Of a stretch of 64,000 nucleotides of DNA, positions 44,012-54,882 are shown one piece after another. The translations under genes and the position numbers were made by a program. Location: the NCBI RefSeq assembly GCF_023094245.1, contig NZ_JALMEW010000011.1:1-64000 (forward strand). The letters are read 5' to 3'. The notes under the pieces are model-generated. The model was given only the letters and a program-made list of their open reading frames with translations. It did no database searches and had not been told where the DNA came from. Numbering within the stretch: position 1 is the stretch's first letter; each line of letters begins with the position of its first letter. The stretch is from Halomonas getboli. GTDB lineage: Bacteria; Pseudomonadota; Gammaproteobacteria; Pseudomonadales; Halomonadaceae.

Positions 44012-47000
44012 TCAGGCGGCCCGCTTGAGCGCGGTCAGAAGCCCCTGCAGCGGATGGGGCAGGGCGGTATCCGAGAGGCGCTTGGCCTGGCTGCGGCAGG
44101 AGTAGCCGCTGGCCAGCAGCCGCCCGGCGTTGGCCGGGTCCTCGACCTTCGGCTGCCAGGACTGAGCGTAGATGGTCTTCGAGGTCTCGAGGTTGCGCGC
44201 CTCGTGACCGTAGGTGCCGGACATGCCGCAGCAGCCGGTGGCGACCACCTCGAGCTCGAGACCGAAGGCGGCGAACAGCCGCTGCCAGGCCTTGGGCGTA
44301 CCCGGGGCGTTGGTCTTCTCGGTGCAGTGGGCGAGCAGCCGGTAGCCGGGGTCGTCGAGACGGGCGCCTTCCGGTGCCAGCTCGGGCGCGCGCTCGCTCA
44401 ACCATTCGGGCAGCAGCTGCACCTCGGGCACGGCCTCGGCGCCCAGCGCCTTCACGTACTCCTGGCGGTAGGTCAGGGTCATGGCCGGGTCGATGCCCAC
44501 CAGCGGCACCCCGGCGTCGGCCAGTGTCCGCAGGCGCTCGGCCTGCTTATCGGCGGTACGCTCGAAGGCACCGAGGAAGCCCTGGACGTGCAGCGGCTTG
44601 CCGTTGGGCGAGAAAGGCGCGACGAACACCCGCACGTCGAGGCGCTCGAGCAGCTCGACCACGTCCATCACCAGCCGGGACTCGAAGTGGCTGGTGAAGG
44701 CATCCTGTACCAGCACCACGCTGTTGGCCTTCTGCGCCTCGGTGAGCCGGCCGAGGGTGGTCGGCGTGGCCGGCGCCACGCCCCAGGCCGCGAGCTGCTT
44801 GTCGAGGCGCGCCCGGGACAGCCGGGGGCTGTCGACCATGCCCACCGGGCCGGCCAGCAGGCGGCTGACCCAGCGGCTGTCCAGGGCGGCATTGTAGAGC
44901 GGCGCCACGCGGGACAGCGCCGGCATCATGAACTCCAGCCCGCCGATCAGGTAGTCGCGGGGTGGACGCAGGTAGCGGCCGTGATAGACCTCGAGGAACT
45001 GCGAGCGGAAGGTCGGCACGCTGACCTTCACCGGACACTGGCCGGCGCAGGACTTGCAGGCCAGACAGCCGGCCATGGCGTCATAGACCTCGTGGGAGAA
45101 GTCGTCCTCGCCGCGGCGCTTGGCCAGGGTGTTCTTCAGCTTGCCGGGAAAGGCCTTGAGCGCGCCCCAGGCGCCGCCGCGTCGGGCGTCGCGCGAGGCA
45201 TCGATCACGTCGACGCCGGCCTCGCCCTGCAGGCGCAGCCATTCGCGCATCAGGCTGGCGCGCCCCTTGGGCGAGTGGATACGCTGGCGGGTGGCCTTCC
45301 ACGACGGGCACATGGCGTCGTCGGGATCGTAGTTGTAGCAGGCGCCGTTGCCGTTGCAGTAGACGGCGTCGCCGTGGGCCTGCCAGACCCGCTCGTCGAT
45401 CCGGCGGTCGTGCTGGCCGCGGGTCGGCACCCCGTCGATGGCCAGCAGCCCCGGGTCGACCCACTTCACGGCCTGCTCGTCTTCGCCCCCTTCTGGGCGG
45501 GACTGGGCGTCATTTTCGACCGACGGAGCCCTACCCGCGTGTTCGGGCGGGGGAAATGAAGAGAAAGGCGTGGCGATCTTGCCCGGATTCAACTGGTTAT
45601 GCGGATCGAAGGCGCCCTTGAGCCGCTGCAGGCTCGGGTAGAGCGGGCCGAAGAAGGCCGGGGCGTATTCCGAGCGCACGCCCTTGCCGTGCTCGCCCCA
45701 CAACAGGCCGCCGTATTTCTGTGTCAGCGCGGCGACCTCGTCGGAGATCTCGCGGATCATCGCCTCCTGGGCCGGGTCCTTCATGTCCAGCGCCGGGCGC
45801 ACGTGCAGCACCCCGGCGTCGACGTGGCCGAACATGCCGTAGGCCAGGCCGCGGGCGTCGAGCAGGGCGCGGAACTCGGCGATGTAGTCGGCCAGGTGCT
45901 CCGGCGGCACCGCGGTGTCCTCGACGAAGGGCAGCGGGCGCTTCTCGCCCTGGACGTTGCCGAGCAGGCCCACGGCGCGCTTGCGCATGCCGTAGACCCG
46001 GGTGATCGCCTCCCGGCCCACGGCCTGGGTGTAGCCCAGCCGGGTGACGCTGTCGTCCTCGGCGAGGTGCTCGCAGAAGGCCGCGACCCGTGCGGCCAGA
46101 CGCTCGGGGTCGTCGTCGTTGAACTCGACCAGGTTGATGCCGTGGGTTGGCGTGTCGCCGGTGTCAGGAAAGAACTCGCCGACGCTGTCCCACACGAAGT
46201 CCTGCTGGGCCAGGCCCAGCACCTTGTCGTCCACCGTCTCGATGGAGGTGGGGGCGGCGGAGCTTGCCATGAGGGCCTTGGCGTCGCGCAGGGCGTCCAT
46301 GAAGCCGGCGTAGCGCACGTTGACCAGGGTCGAATGCCTCGGGATCGGCAGCACGTTGAGCACCGCCTCGCTGGTGAAGGCCAGTGAGCCCTCGGCACCG
46401 CACAGCACGCTGTTGAGGTCGAACTTGCCGTCCTCGGTGCGCAGATGCGCGAGATCGTAGCCGGTCAGGCAGCGGTTGAGCGGCGGGAAGGTCTCGCGGA
46501 TGCGCTCGCGCTCGGTGTCGATGATCTCGCGGGCCATGCGGTGCACCTGGCCCACGGTGTCGTCGCGCTGGCACAGCGCCTCGAGCTCGTCTTCGTCCAC
46601 CGGGCGAGTGACCAGGCGCTCGCCGCCGAGCAGCACGCTGTCGAGCTCGAGCACGTGATTGCGGGTCTTGCCGTACTCGCAGCTGCCCTGGCCGCTGGCG
46701 TCGGTGGCGATCATGCCGCCGATGGTGGCGCGGTTGGAGGTGGAGAGCTCCGGGGCGAAGAACAGCCCGTGGGGCTTGAGCGCGGCGTTCAACTGGTCCT
46801 TGACCACGCCGGCCTGGACGCGCACCCGGCGCGCCTCGACGTCGATGTCGAGGATGGCGTTCATGTGCTTGGAGACGTCGACCACCAGGCCGTCGGTCAG
46901 CGACTGGCCGTTGGTGCCGGTGCCGCCGCCGCGCGGGGCGAGCGCGACCCGGCGGAATTCGTCGCGGGCGGCCAGCCGGGCCAGGCGCTCGAGGTCGGTG

Positions 47001-47197
47001 GCGTTCCTGGGATAGATCACCGCCTGGGGCAGGCGCTGGTAGATCGAGTTGTCGGTGGCCAGCACCGTGCGGTTGGCGTAGTCGGGGGCGATCTCGCCCT
47101 CGAAGCCGGCGTCCGCGAGGGCCTCGAGGAAGTGCAGGTAGGGCGCGTCGGCGCGGTCGGAGGCGCTGAGGCGCCCGGTGTCCAGTCTGGCGATCAT
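44012..47197 (-). CDS. ydiJ: FAD/4Fe-4S dehydrogenase of the YdiJ type (probable D-2-hydroxyglutarate dehydrogenase)
   Basis: A 1061-residue two-part enzyme. The N-terminal half is an FAD-binding (PCMH) oxidoreductase: ALAPRGGGTGTNGQSLTDGLVVD binds FAD, and YGGLLWGEHGKGVRSEY lies before the linker. The C-terminal half has a cluster motif CLACKSCAGQCPV and the CCG-type cysteine-rich end (VVATGCCGMSGTYGHE). The conserved CNGNGACYNYDPDDAMCPSWKATRQRIHSPKGRA joins them. YdiJ of E. coli and relatives oxidises D-2-hydroxyglutarate. A charged Pro/Glu-rich insert at about residues 545-578 is longer than in the E. coli protein as I recall it. Confidence 0.88.
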   Translation of the reverse strand: MIARLDTGRLSASDRADAPYLHFLEALADAGFEGEIAPDYANRTVLATDNSIYQRLPQAVIYPRNATDLERLARLAARDEFRRVALAPRGGGTGTNGQSLTDGLVVDVSKHMNAILDIDVEARRVRVQAGVVKDQLNAALKPHGLFFAPELSTSNRATIGGMIATDASGQGSCEYGKTRNHVLELDSVLLGGERLVTRPVDEDELEALCQRDDTVGQVHRMAREIIDTERERIRETFPPLNRCLTGYDLAHLRTEDGKFDLNSVLCGAEGSLAFTSEAVLNVLPIPRHSTLVNVRYAGFMDALRDAKALMASSAAPTSIETVDDKVLGLAQQDFVWDSVGEFFPDTGDTPTHGINLVEFNDDDPERLAARVAAFCEHLAEDDSVTRLGYTQAVGREAITRVYGMRKRAVGLLGNVQGEKRPLPFVEDTAVPPEHLADYIAEFRALLDARGLAYGMFGHVDAGVLHVRPALDMKDPAQEAMIREISDEVAALTQKYGGLLWGEHGKGVRSEYAPAFFGPLYPSLQRLKGAFDPHNQLNPGKIATPFSSFPPPEHAGRAPSVENDAQSRPEGGEDEQAVKWVDPGLLAIDGVPTRGQHDRRIDERVWQAHGDAVYCNGNGACYNYDPDDAMCPSWKATRQRIHSPKGRASLMREWLRLQGEAGVDVIDASRDARRGGAWGALKAFPGKLKNTLAKRRGEDDFSHEVYDAMAGCLACKSCAGQCPVKVSVPTFRSQFLEVYHGRYLRPPRDYLIGGLEFMMPALSRVAPLYNAALDSRWVSRLLAGPVGMVDSPRLSRARLDKQLAAWGVAPATPTTLGRLTEAQKANSVVLVQDAFTSHFESRLVMDVVELLERLDVRVFVAPFSPNGKPLHVQGFLGAFERTADKQAERLRTLADAGVPLVGIDPAMTLTYRQEYVKALGAEAVPEVQLLPEWLSERAPELAPEGARLDDPGYRLLAHCTEKTNAPGTPKAWQRLFAAFGLELEVVATGCCGMSGTYGHEARNLETSKTIYAQSWQPKVEDPANAGRLLASGYSCRSQAKRLSDTALPHPLQGLLTALKRAA

Positions 47198-47209
47198 GGC
47201 GTTTTTTAG

Positions 47210-48646
<1,437 letters not shown>

Positions 48647-48668
48647 GCGCCGGGCGCCGAGCGACAAG

Positions 48669-48704
48669 AAACCCCGAAGGTTGAGCCTTCGGGGTTTTCT
48701 TTTG
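48669..48704 (+). terminator. rho-independent terminator after serS
   Basis: A 12-bp stem AAACCCCGAAGG / CCTTCGGGGTTT with a 5-base loop is followed by TCTTTT, 23 bases after the serS stop. Confidence 0.92.
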
Positions 48705-48755
48705 CGGCAGGCGGTTTCAGGCTGTTGATGTGCGGCTTTCAGCCTTCAGCTCGCA

Positions 48756-48825
48756 CCTCGCACCTCGCACCTCGCACCTCGCACCTCGCACCTCGCACCT
48801 CGCACCTCGCACCTCGCACCTCGCA
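48756..48825. repeat. heptanucleotide tandem array, 10 perfect copies of CCTCGCA
   Basis: Ten exact CCTCGCA copies (70 bases), preceded by one imperfect copy (GCTCGCA) and followed by degenerate ones (CCTCACT, CCTCACC) that run into the end of the SIMPL gene. In the sense of that gene the junction is TGA-GG-(TGCGAGG)n, identical to the array at 18015. Here too the flanking genes converge and a serS terminator separates them. Confidence 0.97.
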
Positions 48826-48827
48826 CC

Positions 48828-49631
48828 TCACTCCTCACCCTGTGGCCCCTCGATCTCCCAGCCGACGCTGACCGCGGCGTCGATGGAGAGGCTGCCTGGG
48901 CGGTATTCGGTGGCGCCGCCGCTTTCGCGGGCGTCGGCGCTCATAGCCATCATCCGCGGCTGGAACACCGGCGCCTGGTTCTCGCTCACCGACAGCACGT
49001 CGCCCAGCTCGACGCCGAGGCTCTTGGCCATCAGCTCGGCCTTGTGTTTCGCGCGCTGCAGGGCCTGGTTCAGCGCCTCGTCGGTGGCCGCGTCGCGGTC
49101 GGCGAGGTCGTAGGTGACGCCGTCCAGGGCGTCGACGCCGGCCTCGGTCAGGGCGTCGAGGATCGTGGGCAGGCGGTCGAGTTCGTTGATCTCGATATTC
49201 ACCGGGCGTTCGAGGCGGGTGCGCGCGAGCATCTTGCCGTCGCCGTCCTGGCCGCTGGGCTCGCGCAGCATCTCGGGCTGTACGCTCAGCGAGCCGGCGC
49301 TGATGGCGTCGCGATCGACGCCGGCCGCCTCGAGCGCCTGGATCAGCGTGGCGGCGCGTTCCTCGAGCCGGCTGCGGGCCTGGCTCAGCGCCAGGGCGTC
49401 GCCGCCGCTGGCGTCGCGTTGGGCGATGGCCGGGGTGCGCTCCCACAGCCGGGCGCTGAGCGTGGCCTGGTCCGGCACCACCTCGAGTTCGGCCCGGGCC
49501 TGAACGTCGAGGCGATGCGGCGCGGGTGAGGCATCGGCCATGGCGGCCAGCGGCAGGGCGGCGAGAGCCAGGGCGAGCAGGCCGCCGGAGAGGCGGGGAA
49601 GAGGAAGAGCGGGGCGGCGATCTAGCTTCAT
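48828..49631 (-). CDS. SIMPL-domain (DUF541) periplasmic protein
   Basis: A 267-residue exported protein: signal peptide (LSGGLLALALAALPLAAMADA), then a SIMPL/DUF541 domain, with the family's VQARAELEVVPDQATLSA start, LERPVNIEINELDRLPTILDALTEAGVDALDGVTYDLAD core and YRPGSLSIDAAVSVGWEI end. The family includes E. coli YggE, connected with oxidative-stress tolerance, but its activity is not established. Its last codons merge into degenerate heptamer repeats. Confidence 0.88.
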   Translation of the reverse strand: MKLDRRPALPLPRLSGGLLALALAALPLAAMADASPAPHRLDVQARAELEVVPDQATLSARLWERTPAIAQRDASGGDALALSQARSRLEERAATLIQALEAAGVDRDAISAGSLSVQPEMLREPSGQDGDGKMLARTRLERPVNIEINELDRLPTILDALTEAGVDALDGVTYDLADRDAATDEALNQALQRAKHKAELMAKSLGVELGDVLSVSENQAPVFQPRMMAMSADARESGGATEYRPGSLSIDAAVSVGWEIEGPQGEE

Positions 49632-49816
49632 GAGATTTTCCTTGTTGGCGGTGGCGTCGTGGTCCTGGAATTCTAGGCTTGGAGCCGCGGTCGGCGCCCG
49701 GGTTCCGGCGCGCCGGTCGATTGCACCAAGCTTGCACGCTCATGGGCCGCCCGCGCGTTGTGCCCTGGGGCCCCAGGCGTCATGATGGCGGTCCTTGTAA
49801 TGGCGGAGTGGGCGGC

Positions 49817-50923
49817 ATGGCGGCACCCGAGGACGATCAAAGCAGCATCCCCCTCAACCTGACACTGGCGCTGGCCTCGCTGGTGGTGATCGTCGCCGGC
49901 ATGCGGGTGGGCTCCAGCCTGCTGGTACCGCTGCTGCTGTCGCTGTTCATCGCCGTCGTGTGTACCGCGCCGGTGCACTGGCTCAATCGCCTGGGGGTCG
50001 GCCTGCGGCTCTCGGTGTGGCTGACGCTGGTGGTGATCGGCGGGCTGCTGTCGCTGCTGGGGCTGCTGCTGGTCAACAGCGTCGGCACCTTCATCGATGC
50101 CCTGCCGGGGATCGAGGAGAAGCTCTACCAGTACTACCTGAGCTTGCTCGACGGACTCGCGAGCCTGGGGCTGGCCATCGATACCGAACGCCTGGCCGAG
50201 CTGCTCGATGCCCAGAAGCTCGGCGGCTGGATTCCAGCGCTGCTCGGGCAGGTCGGCAATCTGATGGTGCAGTGCGTGATGGTGGCGCTGCTGGTGATGT
50301 TTCTGCTGTTCGAGACGCTGAACTTCCGCGACAAGCTGTCCCGGGCGCTGGTCAATCCGGCGCCGAGCCTGCGCCGGTTCCAGGAGTTCAGCCTGACGCT
50401 GAAGCGCTATCTGGCGGTGAAGACGGTGATCAGCCTGGCCACCGGGGCGCTGATCTGGCTGGCCTGCAAGCTGGTCGGGGTCGAGTTCCCGCTGCTGTGG
50501 GCGGTACTGGCCTTCGCCCTCAACTATATCCCCAATATCGGCTCGGCCATTGCCGCGCTGCCGCCGGTGCTGCTGCTGCTGGTGTCGCCGGAGGGCGGGG
50601 CGGTCAAGGCGCTGATGCTCAGCGGCGCCTACCTGGGCGTGAACTTCGTGCTCGGCAATCTGGTCGAGCCGCGGGTCATGGGGCGCGCACTGGGCCTCTC
50701 CACCTTCGTCGCCTTCCTGTCGCTGGTGGTGTGGGGCTGGATCTTCGGCGTGGTGGGCATGCTGCTCTCGGTGGTGCTGACCATGACCCTGAAGATCGCC
50801 CTCGACAGCCATCCCCAGACGCGCTGGATCGCCCATCTGCTGGGGTCGGGCAGCGCGCCGCTGGAGACCGCCAATCGTCCGCCTTCCGAGCGGCGCGAGG
50901 GCAGGGACGAGCGCGGCGACTGA
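49817..50923 (+). CDS. AI-2E family transporter (PerM/TqsA type)
   Basis: A 368-residue membrane protein with about seven to eight helices. Family landmarks are the amphipathic middle region (LPGIEEKLYQYYLSLLDGLASLG), FALNYIPNIGSAIAALPP, and NLVEPRVMGRALGLSTFVAFLSLVVWGWIFGVVGMLLSVVLTM. The family contains exporters of quorum signals and Na+/Li+ antiporters, so the substrate is open. The ATG at 49817 gives a normal length; the open frame starts 138 bases earlier. Confidence 0.88.
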   Translation: MAAPEDDQSSIPLNLTLALASLVVIVAGMRVGSSLLVPLLLSLFIAVVCTAPVHWLNRLGVGLRLSVWLTLVVIGGLLSLLGLLLVNSVGTFIDALPGIEEKLYQYYLSLLDGLASLGLAIDTERLAELLDAQKLGGWIPALLGQVGNLMVQCVMVALLVMFLLFETLNFRDKLSRALVNPAPSLRRFQEFSLTLKRYLAVKTVISLATGALIWLACKLVGVEFPLLWAVLAFALNYIPNIGSAIAALPPVLLLLVSPEGGAVKALMLSGAYLGVNFVLGNLVEPRVMGRALGLSTFVAFLSLVVWGWIFGVVGMLLSVVLTMTLKIALDSHPQTRWIAHLLGSGSAPLETANRPPSERREGRDERGD

Positions 50924-50932
50924 GCTCAGACG

Positions 50933-50962
50933 ACGACGCCCCGGCCGGAGCCGAGGCGTCGT
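50933..50962. terminator. hairpin between the AI-2E transporter and trxA
   Basis: An 8-bp stem ACGACGCC / GGCGTCGT with a 14-base GC-rich loop lies between two convergent genes. No T-run. Confidence 0.5.
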
Positions 50963-50987
50963 GGAGACCGTAGCCTGAGGGTATCGA

Positions 50988-51311
50988 TCAGGCGTTCTGA
51001 TCGATGAACTGGGTCAGCTGTGACTTGGACTGGGCGCCGACCAGTGAGGCGACCTTGGCGCCGGACTTGAACAGCATCACGGTGGGCACGCCGCGCACGC
51101 CCTGCTCGGCGGCGATTTCCGGGGCGTCATCCACGTTGATGCTGACGATCTTGAGGCTGCCTTCGCGCTCTTCGGCGACCTCGTCGACCACCGGCGCCAT
51201 GACCTTGCAGGGGCCGCACCAGGGCGCCCAGAACTTCAGCAGCACCGGGGTCTCGGCGTTCAGCACTTCCTGCTCGAAGTTGGCATTGGTGACATCGACG
51301 TTGTTGGCCAT
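50988..51311 (-). CDS. trxA: thioredoxin
   Basis: A 107-residue thioredoxin with the active site W31-C-G-P-C35 and the cis-Pro loop GVRGVPTVMLF. It has no signal peptide, so it is cytosolic. It is a candidate electron donor to the PAPS reductase encoded at 54078 and is divergent from cysB, the cysteine regulon activator. Confidence 0.96.
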   Translation of the reverse strand: MANNVDVTNANFEQEVLNAETPVLLKFWAPWCGPCKVMAPVVDEVAEEREGSLKIVSINVDDAPEIAAEQGVRGVPTVMLFKSGAKVASLVGAQSKSQLTQFIDQNA

Positions 51312-51471
51312 GGGGATTCTCCAATTACTGCATTGCGCATCATGCGCGGATGGTCTGGGCATGCTCTCAGGCATGCTGGGTGGCTCGATGTTAGCGGTCG
51401 GTTAGGATGCTGGCAAATCCCGCGTTTCAGCGTGGCGTCTCTTCCCCGGACGTGTGTCGCTTGCCCTGCTA

Positions 51472-51480
51472 TGCTATAAA
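51472..51480 (+). promoter_or_regulatory. extended -10 of cysB
   Basis: TGCTATAAA matches an extended -10 element (TGnTATAAT). It lies in an AT-rich segment (51470-51505) 70 bases before the cysB start. No convincing -35 is present, as tolerated by extended -10 promoters. Confidence 0.4.
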
Positions 51481-51521
51481 GTAATTATGAATGATATTCT
51501 TATGTCACAATGGTCTTTTAA

Positions 51522-52523
<1,002 letters not shown>

Positions 52524-52605
52524 GGGCCCGCTCCCGCGCGCCGGCCTGTCGCCCGATCTATGCTGAAGACGGGCAACGGGCCCGCTTCGGCATCGGGAGG
52601 TCGCG

Positions 52606-54000
52606 GTGAACATCTCTTTCCATGGCGCCGATCAGGGCGTGACCGGCTCCTGCCATCTGGTGGAATGCGCCGGGAAGCGGATACTCATCGACTGCGGCCT
52701 CTATCAGGGCGGGCGCTCGATCGAGGAGGAGAACGCCGAGCCGTTCGGCTTCGAGCCCGCCGATATCGACGTCCTGCTGCTGACCCACGCGCATCTGGAT
52801 CACTGCGGGCGGATTCCTCTGCTGGCCAGGCGCGGCTTTCAGGGCGAGATCATCACCACGCCGGCTTCCCGGGAGCTGGCCCGGCTGGTGATGCTCGATG
52901 CGGCCCATCTTCAGGAAGAGGAGGCGGCTCGTAACAATCGCCGCGCCGCCCGGCACGGCCGCCATCGCCGCCGCGAGGAGACGCCGCTGTTCACCGTGCT
53001 GGACGCGCTGAACAGCCTCGACGCCTTCGGTCGCTGCGCCGCCTACGGCGAGCGCCTGCAGGTGCTGCCGGGGATTCACGCGACCTTCCTCGACGCCGGT
53101 CATATCCTCGGCTCGGCGAGTCTCCTGCTGGAGCTCGAGGAGGACGGCGAGCAGCGGCGCCTGCTGTTCTCCGGCGATCTCGGCAATCGCGGGCGCCCGC
53201 TGCTGGGGCAGCCCGAGGTGGCCACTGACCTGGATGCGATCGTGATGGAGACCACCTATGGCGATCGCGCCCACAAGGCGCTCGAGCCGACCGTCGACGA
53301 GTTCTATGCCGCGATCAACGCCACCTTCCGGCGCGGCGGCAACGTGATCATTCCCACCTTCGCCCTGGAGCGTGCCCAGGAGCTGCTGTATTTCCTGCGT
53401 GAGGGCGTCGAGCGCGGCATTCTCTCCCAGGCCACCCAGGTCTTTCTCGATTCGCCGATGGCGATCTCCGCCACCGAGATCTTTCGCCGCCATCCCGAGG
53501 CCTACGGCGACGATACTCGGGCCCTGTTCCAGGCCGGCCGGGACCCCTTCCAGCTGCCCGGGCTGCATTTCGTCCGCGAGACGGCCGACTCCATGGCGCT
53601 GAACAAGATCGGCGGCGGGGCGGTGATCATGGCGGGCTCGGGAATGTGCACCGGCGGCCGGGTTCGCCATCACCTTCGTCATCACCTGTGGCGCCGCGAC
53701 AGCAGCGTCATCTTCGTCGGCTTCGCGGCCCGGGGCACCCTGGCGCGGCGGATCATCGACGGCGCCGAGTCGGTGCGCATCTTCGGTGAGGACATTCCGG
53801 TCCATGCCAGTGTCCACACCATCAACGGCTTCTCCGCCCATGCCGACTGCCACGAGCTGATGGACTGGTATCGGCGCGCCGGCGGCGCCCCGGTGACCTA
53901 TCTCGTGCATGGCGACGTCGATGCCATGCAGGCGTTCGCCGATCGGCTGTCCGATTCGGAGGTGCGGATCCCGGCGCTGCATGAGCGCCATGCGCTGTGA
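52606..54000 (+). CDS. metallo-beta-lactamase/beta-CASP RNA-processing nuclease-like protein
   Basis: A 464-residue hydrolase. The metal-binding motifs are THAHLDHCGRIP (motif 2), a His in LDAGHILGSAS, FSGDLGN, and the beta-CASP motifs VMETTYGDR, GSGMCTGGRVRHHL (motif B) and NGFSAHADCHELMDW (motif C). This is the CPSF73-like bacterial group, with RNA endo/exonuclease activity known in some members. The insert RRAARHGRHRRREETP is Arg-rich. It is likely a ribosome-associated or stress RNase; the target is unknown. Confidence 0.87.
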   Translation: MNISFHGADQGVTGSCHLVECAGKRILIDCGLYQGGRSIEEENAEPFGFEPADIDVLLLTHAHLDHCGRIPLLARRGFQGEIITTPASRELARLVMLDAAHLQEEEAARNNRRAARHGRHRRREETPLFTVLDALNSLDAFGRCAAYGERLQVLPGIHATFLDAGHILGSASLLLELEEDGEQRRLLFSGDLGNRGRPLLGQPEVATDLDAIVMETTYGDRAHKALEPTVDEFYAAINATFRRGGNVIIPTFALERAQELLYFLREGVERGILSQATQVFLDSPMAISATEIFRRHPEAYGDDTRALFQAGRDPFQLPGLHFVRETADSMALNKIGGGAVIMAGSGMCTGGRVRHHLRHHLWRRDSSVIFVGFAARGTLARRIIDGAESVRIFGEDIPVHASVHTINGFSAHADCHELMDWYRRAGGAPVTYLVHGDVDAMQAFADRLSDSEVRIPALHERHAL

Positions 54001-54023
54001 GGGCCTGGTCGCGAGCAACCTGA

Positions 54024-54061
54024 AACGCCGGCGCCCGTCCATCTGGACGGGCGCCGGCGTT
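54024..54061. terminator. bidirectional terminator between the RNase-like gene and cysH
   Basis: An 18-bp perfect stem (AACGCCGGCGCCCGTCCA and complement) with a two-base TC loop lies between two convergent genes. Confidence 0.8.
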
Positions 54062-54077
54062 GGCCATCACGGTCGGC

Positions 54078-54698
54078 TCAGTGCTGCAGGTGCAGGCCGC
54101 ACTCGCGTTTCTCTTCCACCTTGGTGGGGTCGAAGTAGTCGAACTCGTTGGGCAGGCCGTGGGCTTCCAGGTACTGATACATGTCGCGGGCGCTCCAGTG
54201 CAGCAGCGGGGCGATCTTCAGCAGGCCGTCGGCGTTGCGGCTGACCGGGTCCATCCTGGCGCGCTCCGGGGTGTCCTCGGCGCGCAGCGCGGTGAACCAG
54301 ACGTCCGGGGCCATCTCGCTCAGGGCGCGATTGAAGGGCTCGAGCTTGACCTCCTCGGTGAAGGCCGCGTGACGCGGGTCGTCGATGCCCGGCATGGGGC
54401 CCTCGACGGCCTCGCGGTGCGCCCGGGTGCGACGCGGAATGTAGCTGACCAGGTTGAGGCCGAGCTGCTTCACCACGCCATCGGCGAAGCGGTAGGTGGC
54501 CTCGGTGTTGTAGCCGTGGTCCATCCACACCACCGGGATGTCCGGGCGCACCCGGCTGACCATGTGCAGGATCACCGCCTCGAAGGGGCGGAAGTTGGTG
54601 GTGACGATCGGCCGGGCGCCCTGTTCCAGGGCCCAGCGGACCAGGGCCTCGGGGTCCTGGCCCAGGTCGCGATTGATGGCGTCGAGTTGCGGCTCCAT
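54078..54698 (-). CDS. cysH: phosphoadenylyl-sulfate reductase (short form)
   Basis: A 206-residue adenylyl-sulfate reductase-family protein. The catalytic Cys is C200 in the C-terminal KRECGLH motif, and RPDIPVVWMDHGYNTEATYRFADGV matches the family core. It lacks the two cysteine pairs that bind 4Fe-4S in APS reductases, so PAPS is the expected substrate. It is about 40 residues shorter than the E. coli enzyme, and the usual SSSFG nucleotide loop reads TTNFRPFE. It may be a halophile-type variant. Confidence 0.85.
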   Translation of the reverse strand: MEPQLDAINRDLGQDPEALVRWALEQGARPIVTTNFRPFEAVILHMVSRVRPDIPVVWMDHGYNTEATYRFADGVVKQLGLNLVSYIPRRTRAHREAVEGPMPGIDDPRHAAFTEEVKLEPFNRALSEMAPDVWFTALRAEDTPERARMDPVSRNADGLLKIAPLLHWSARDMYQYLEAHGLPNEFDYFDPTKVEEKRECGLHLQH

Positions 54699-54784
54699 GA
54701 GCGCCTCCCAGAATGATGGTGTTCTCGATGACGCTACCCTAGCAGAGCCGCCATGAGCGGCCCCAATACCGATTGCTTGGGTAT

Positions 54785-54823
54785 TTATTCCGCTAAGAAT
54801 TAAAAGCGCGTTTTCGTTATTCC
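54785..54823 (-). promoter_or_regulatory. candidate CysB-site region upstream of cysH
   Basis: In the AT-rich gap before cysH, TTATTCC occurs twice (54785-54791 and 54817-54823) 32 bases apart on the plus strand. CysB sites contain related AT-rich half-sites. The rest of the 184-base gap holds no gene. Confidence 0.3.
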
Positions 54824-54882
54824 AAGGCGGATTAATCGGGCGATGGGGCCGCGGTCGTCTCGAGCGGGCGGCCTGAGCGACG

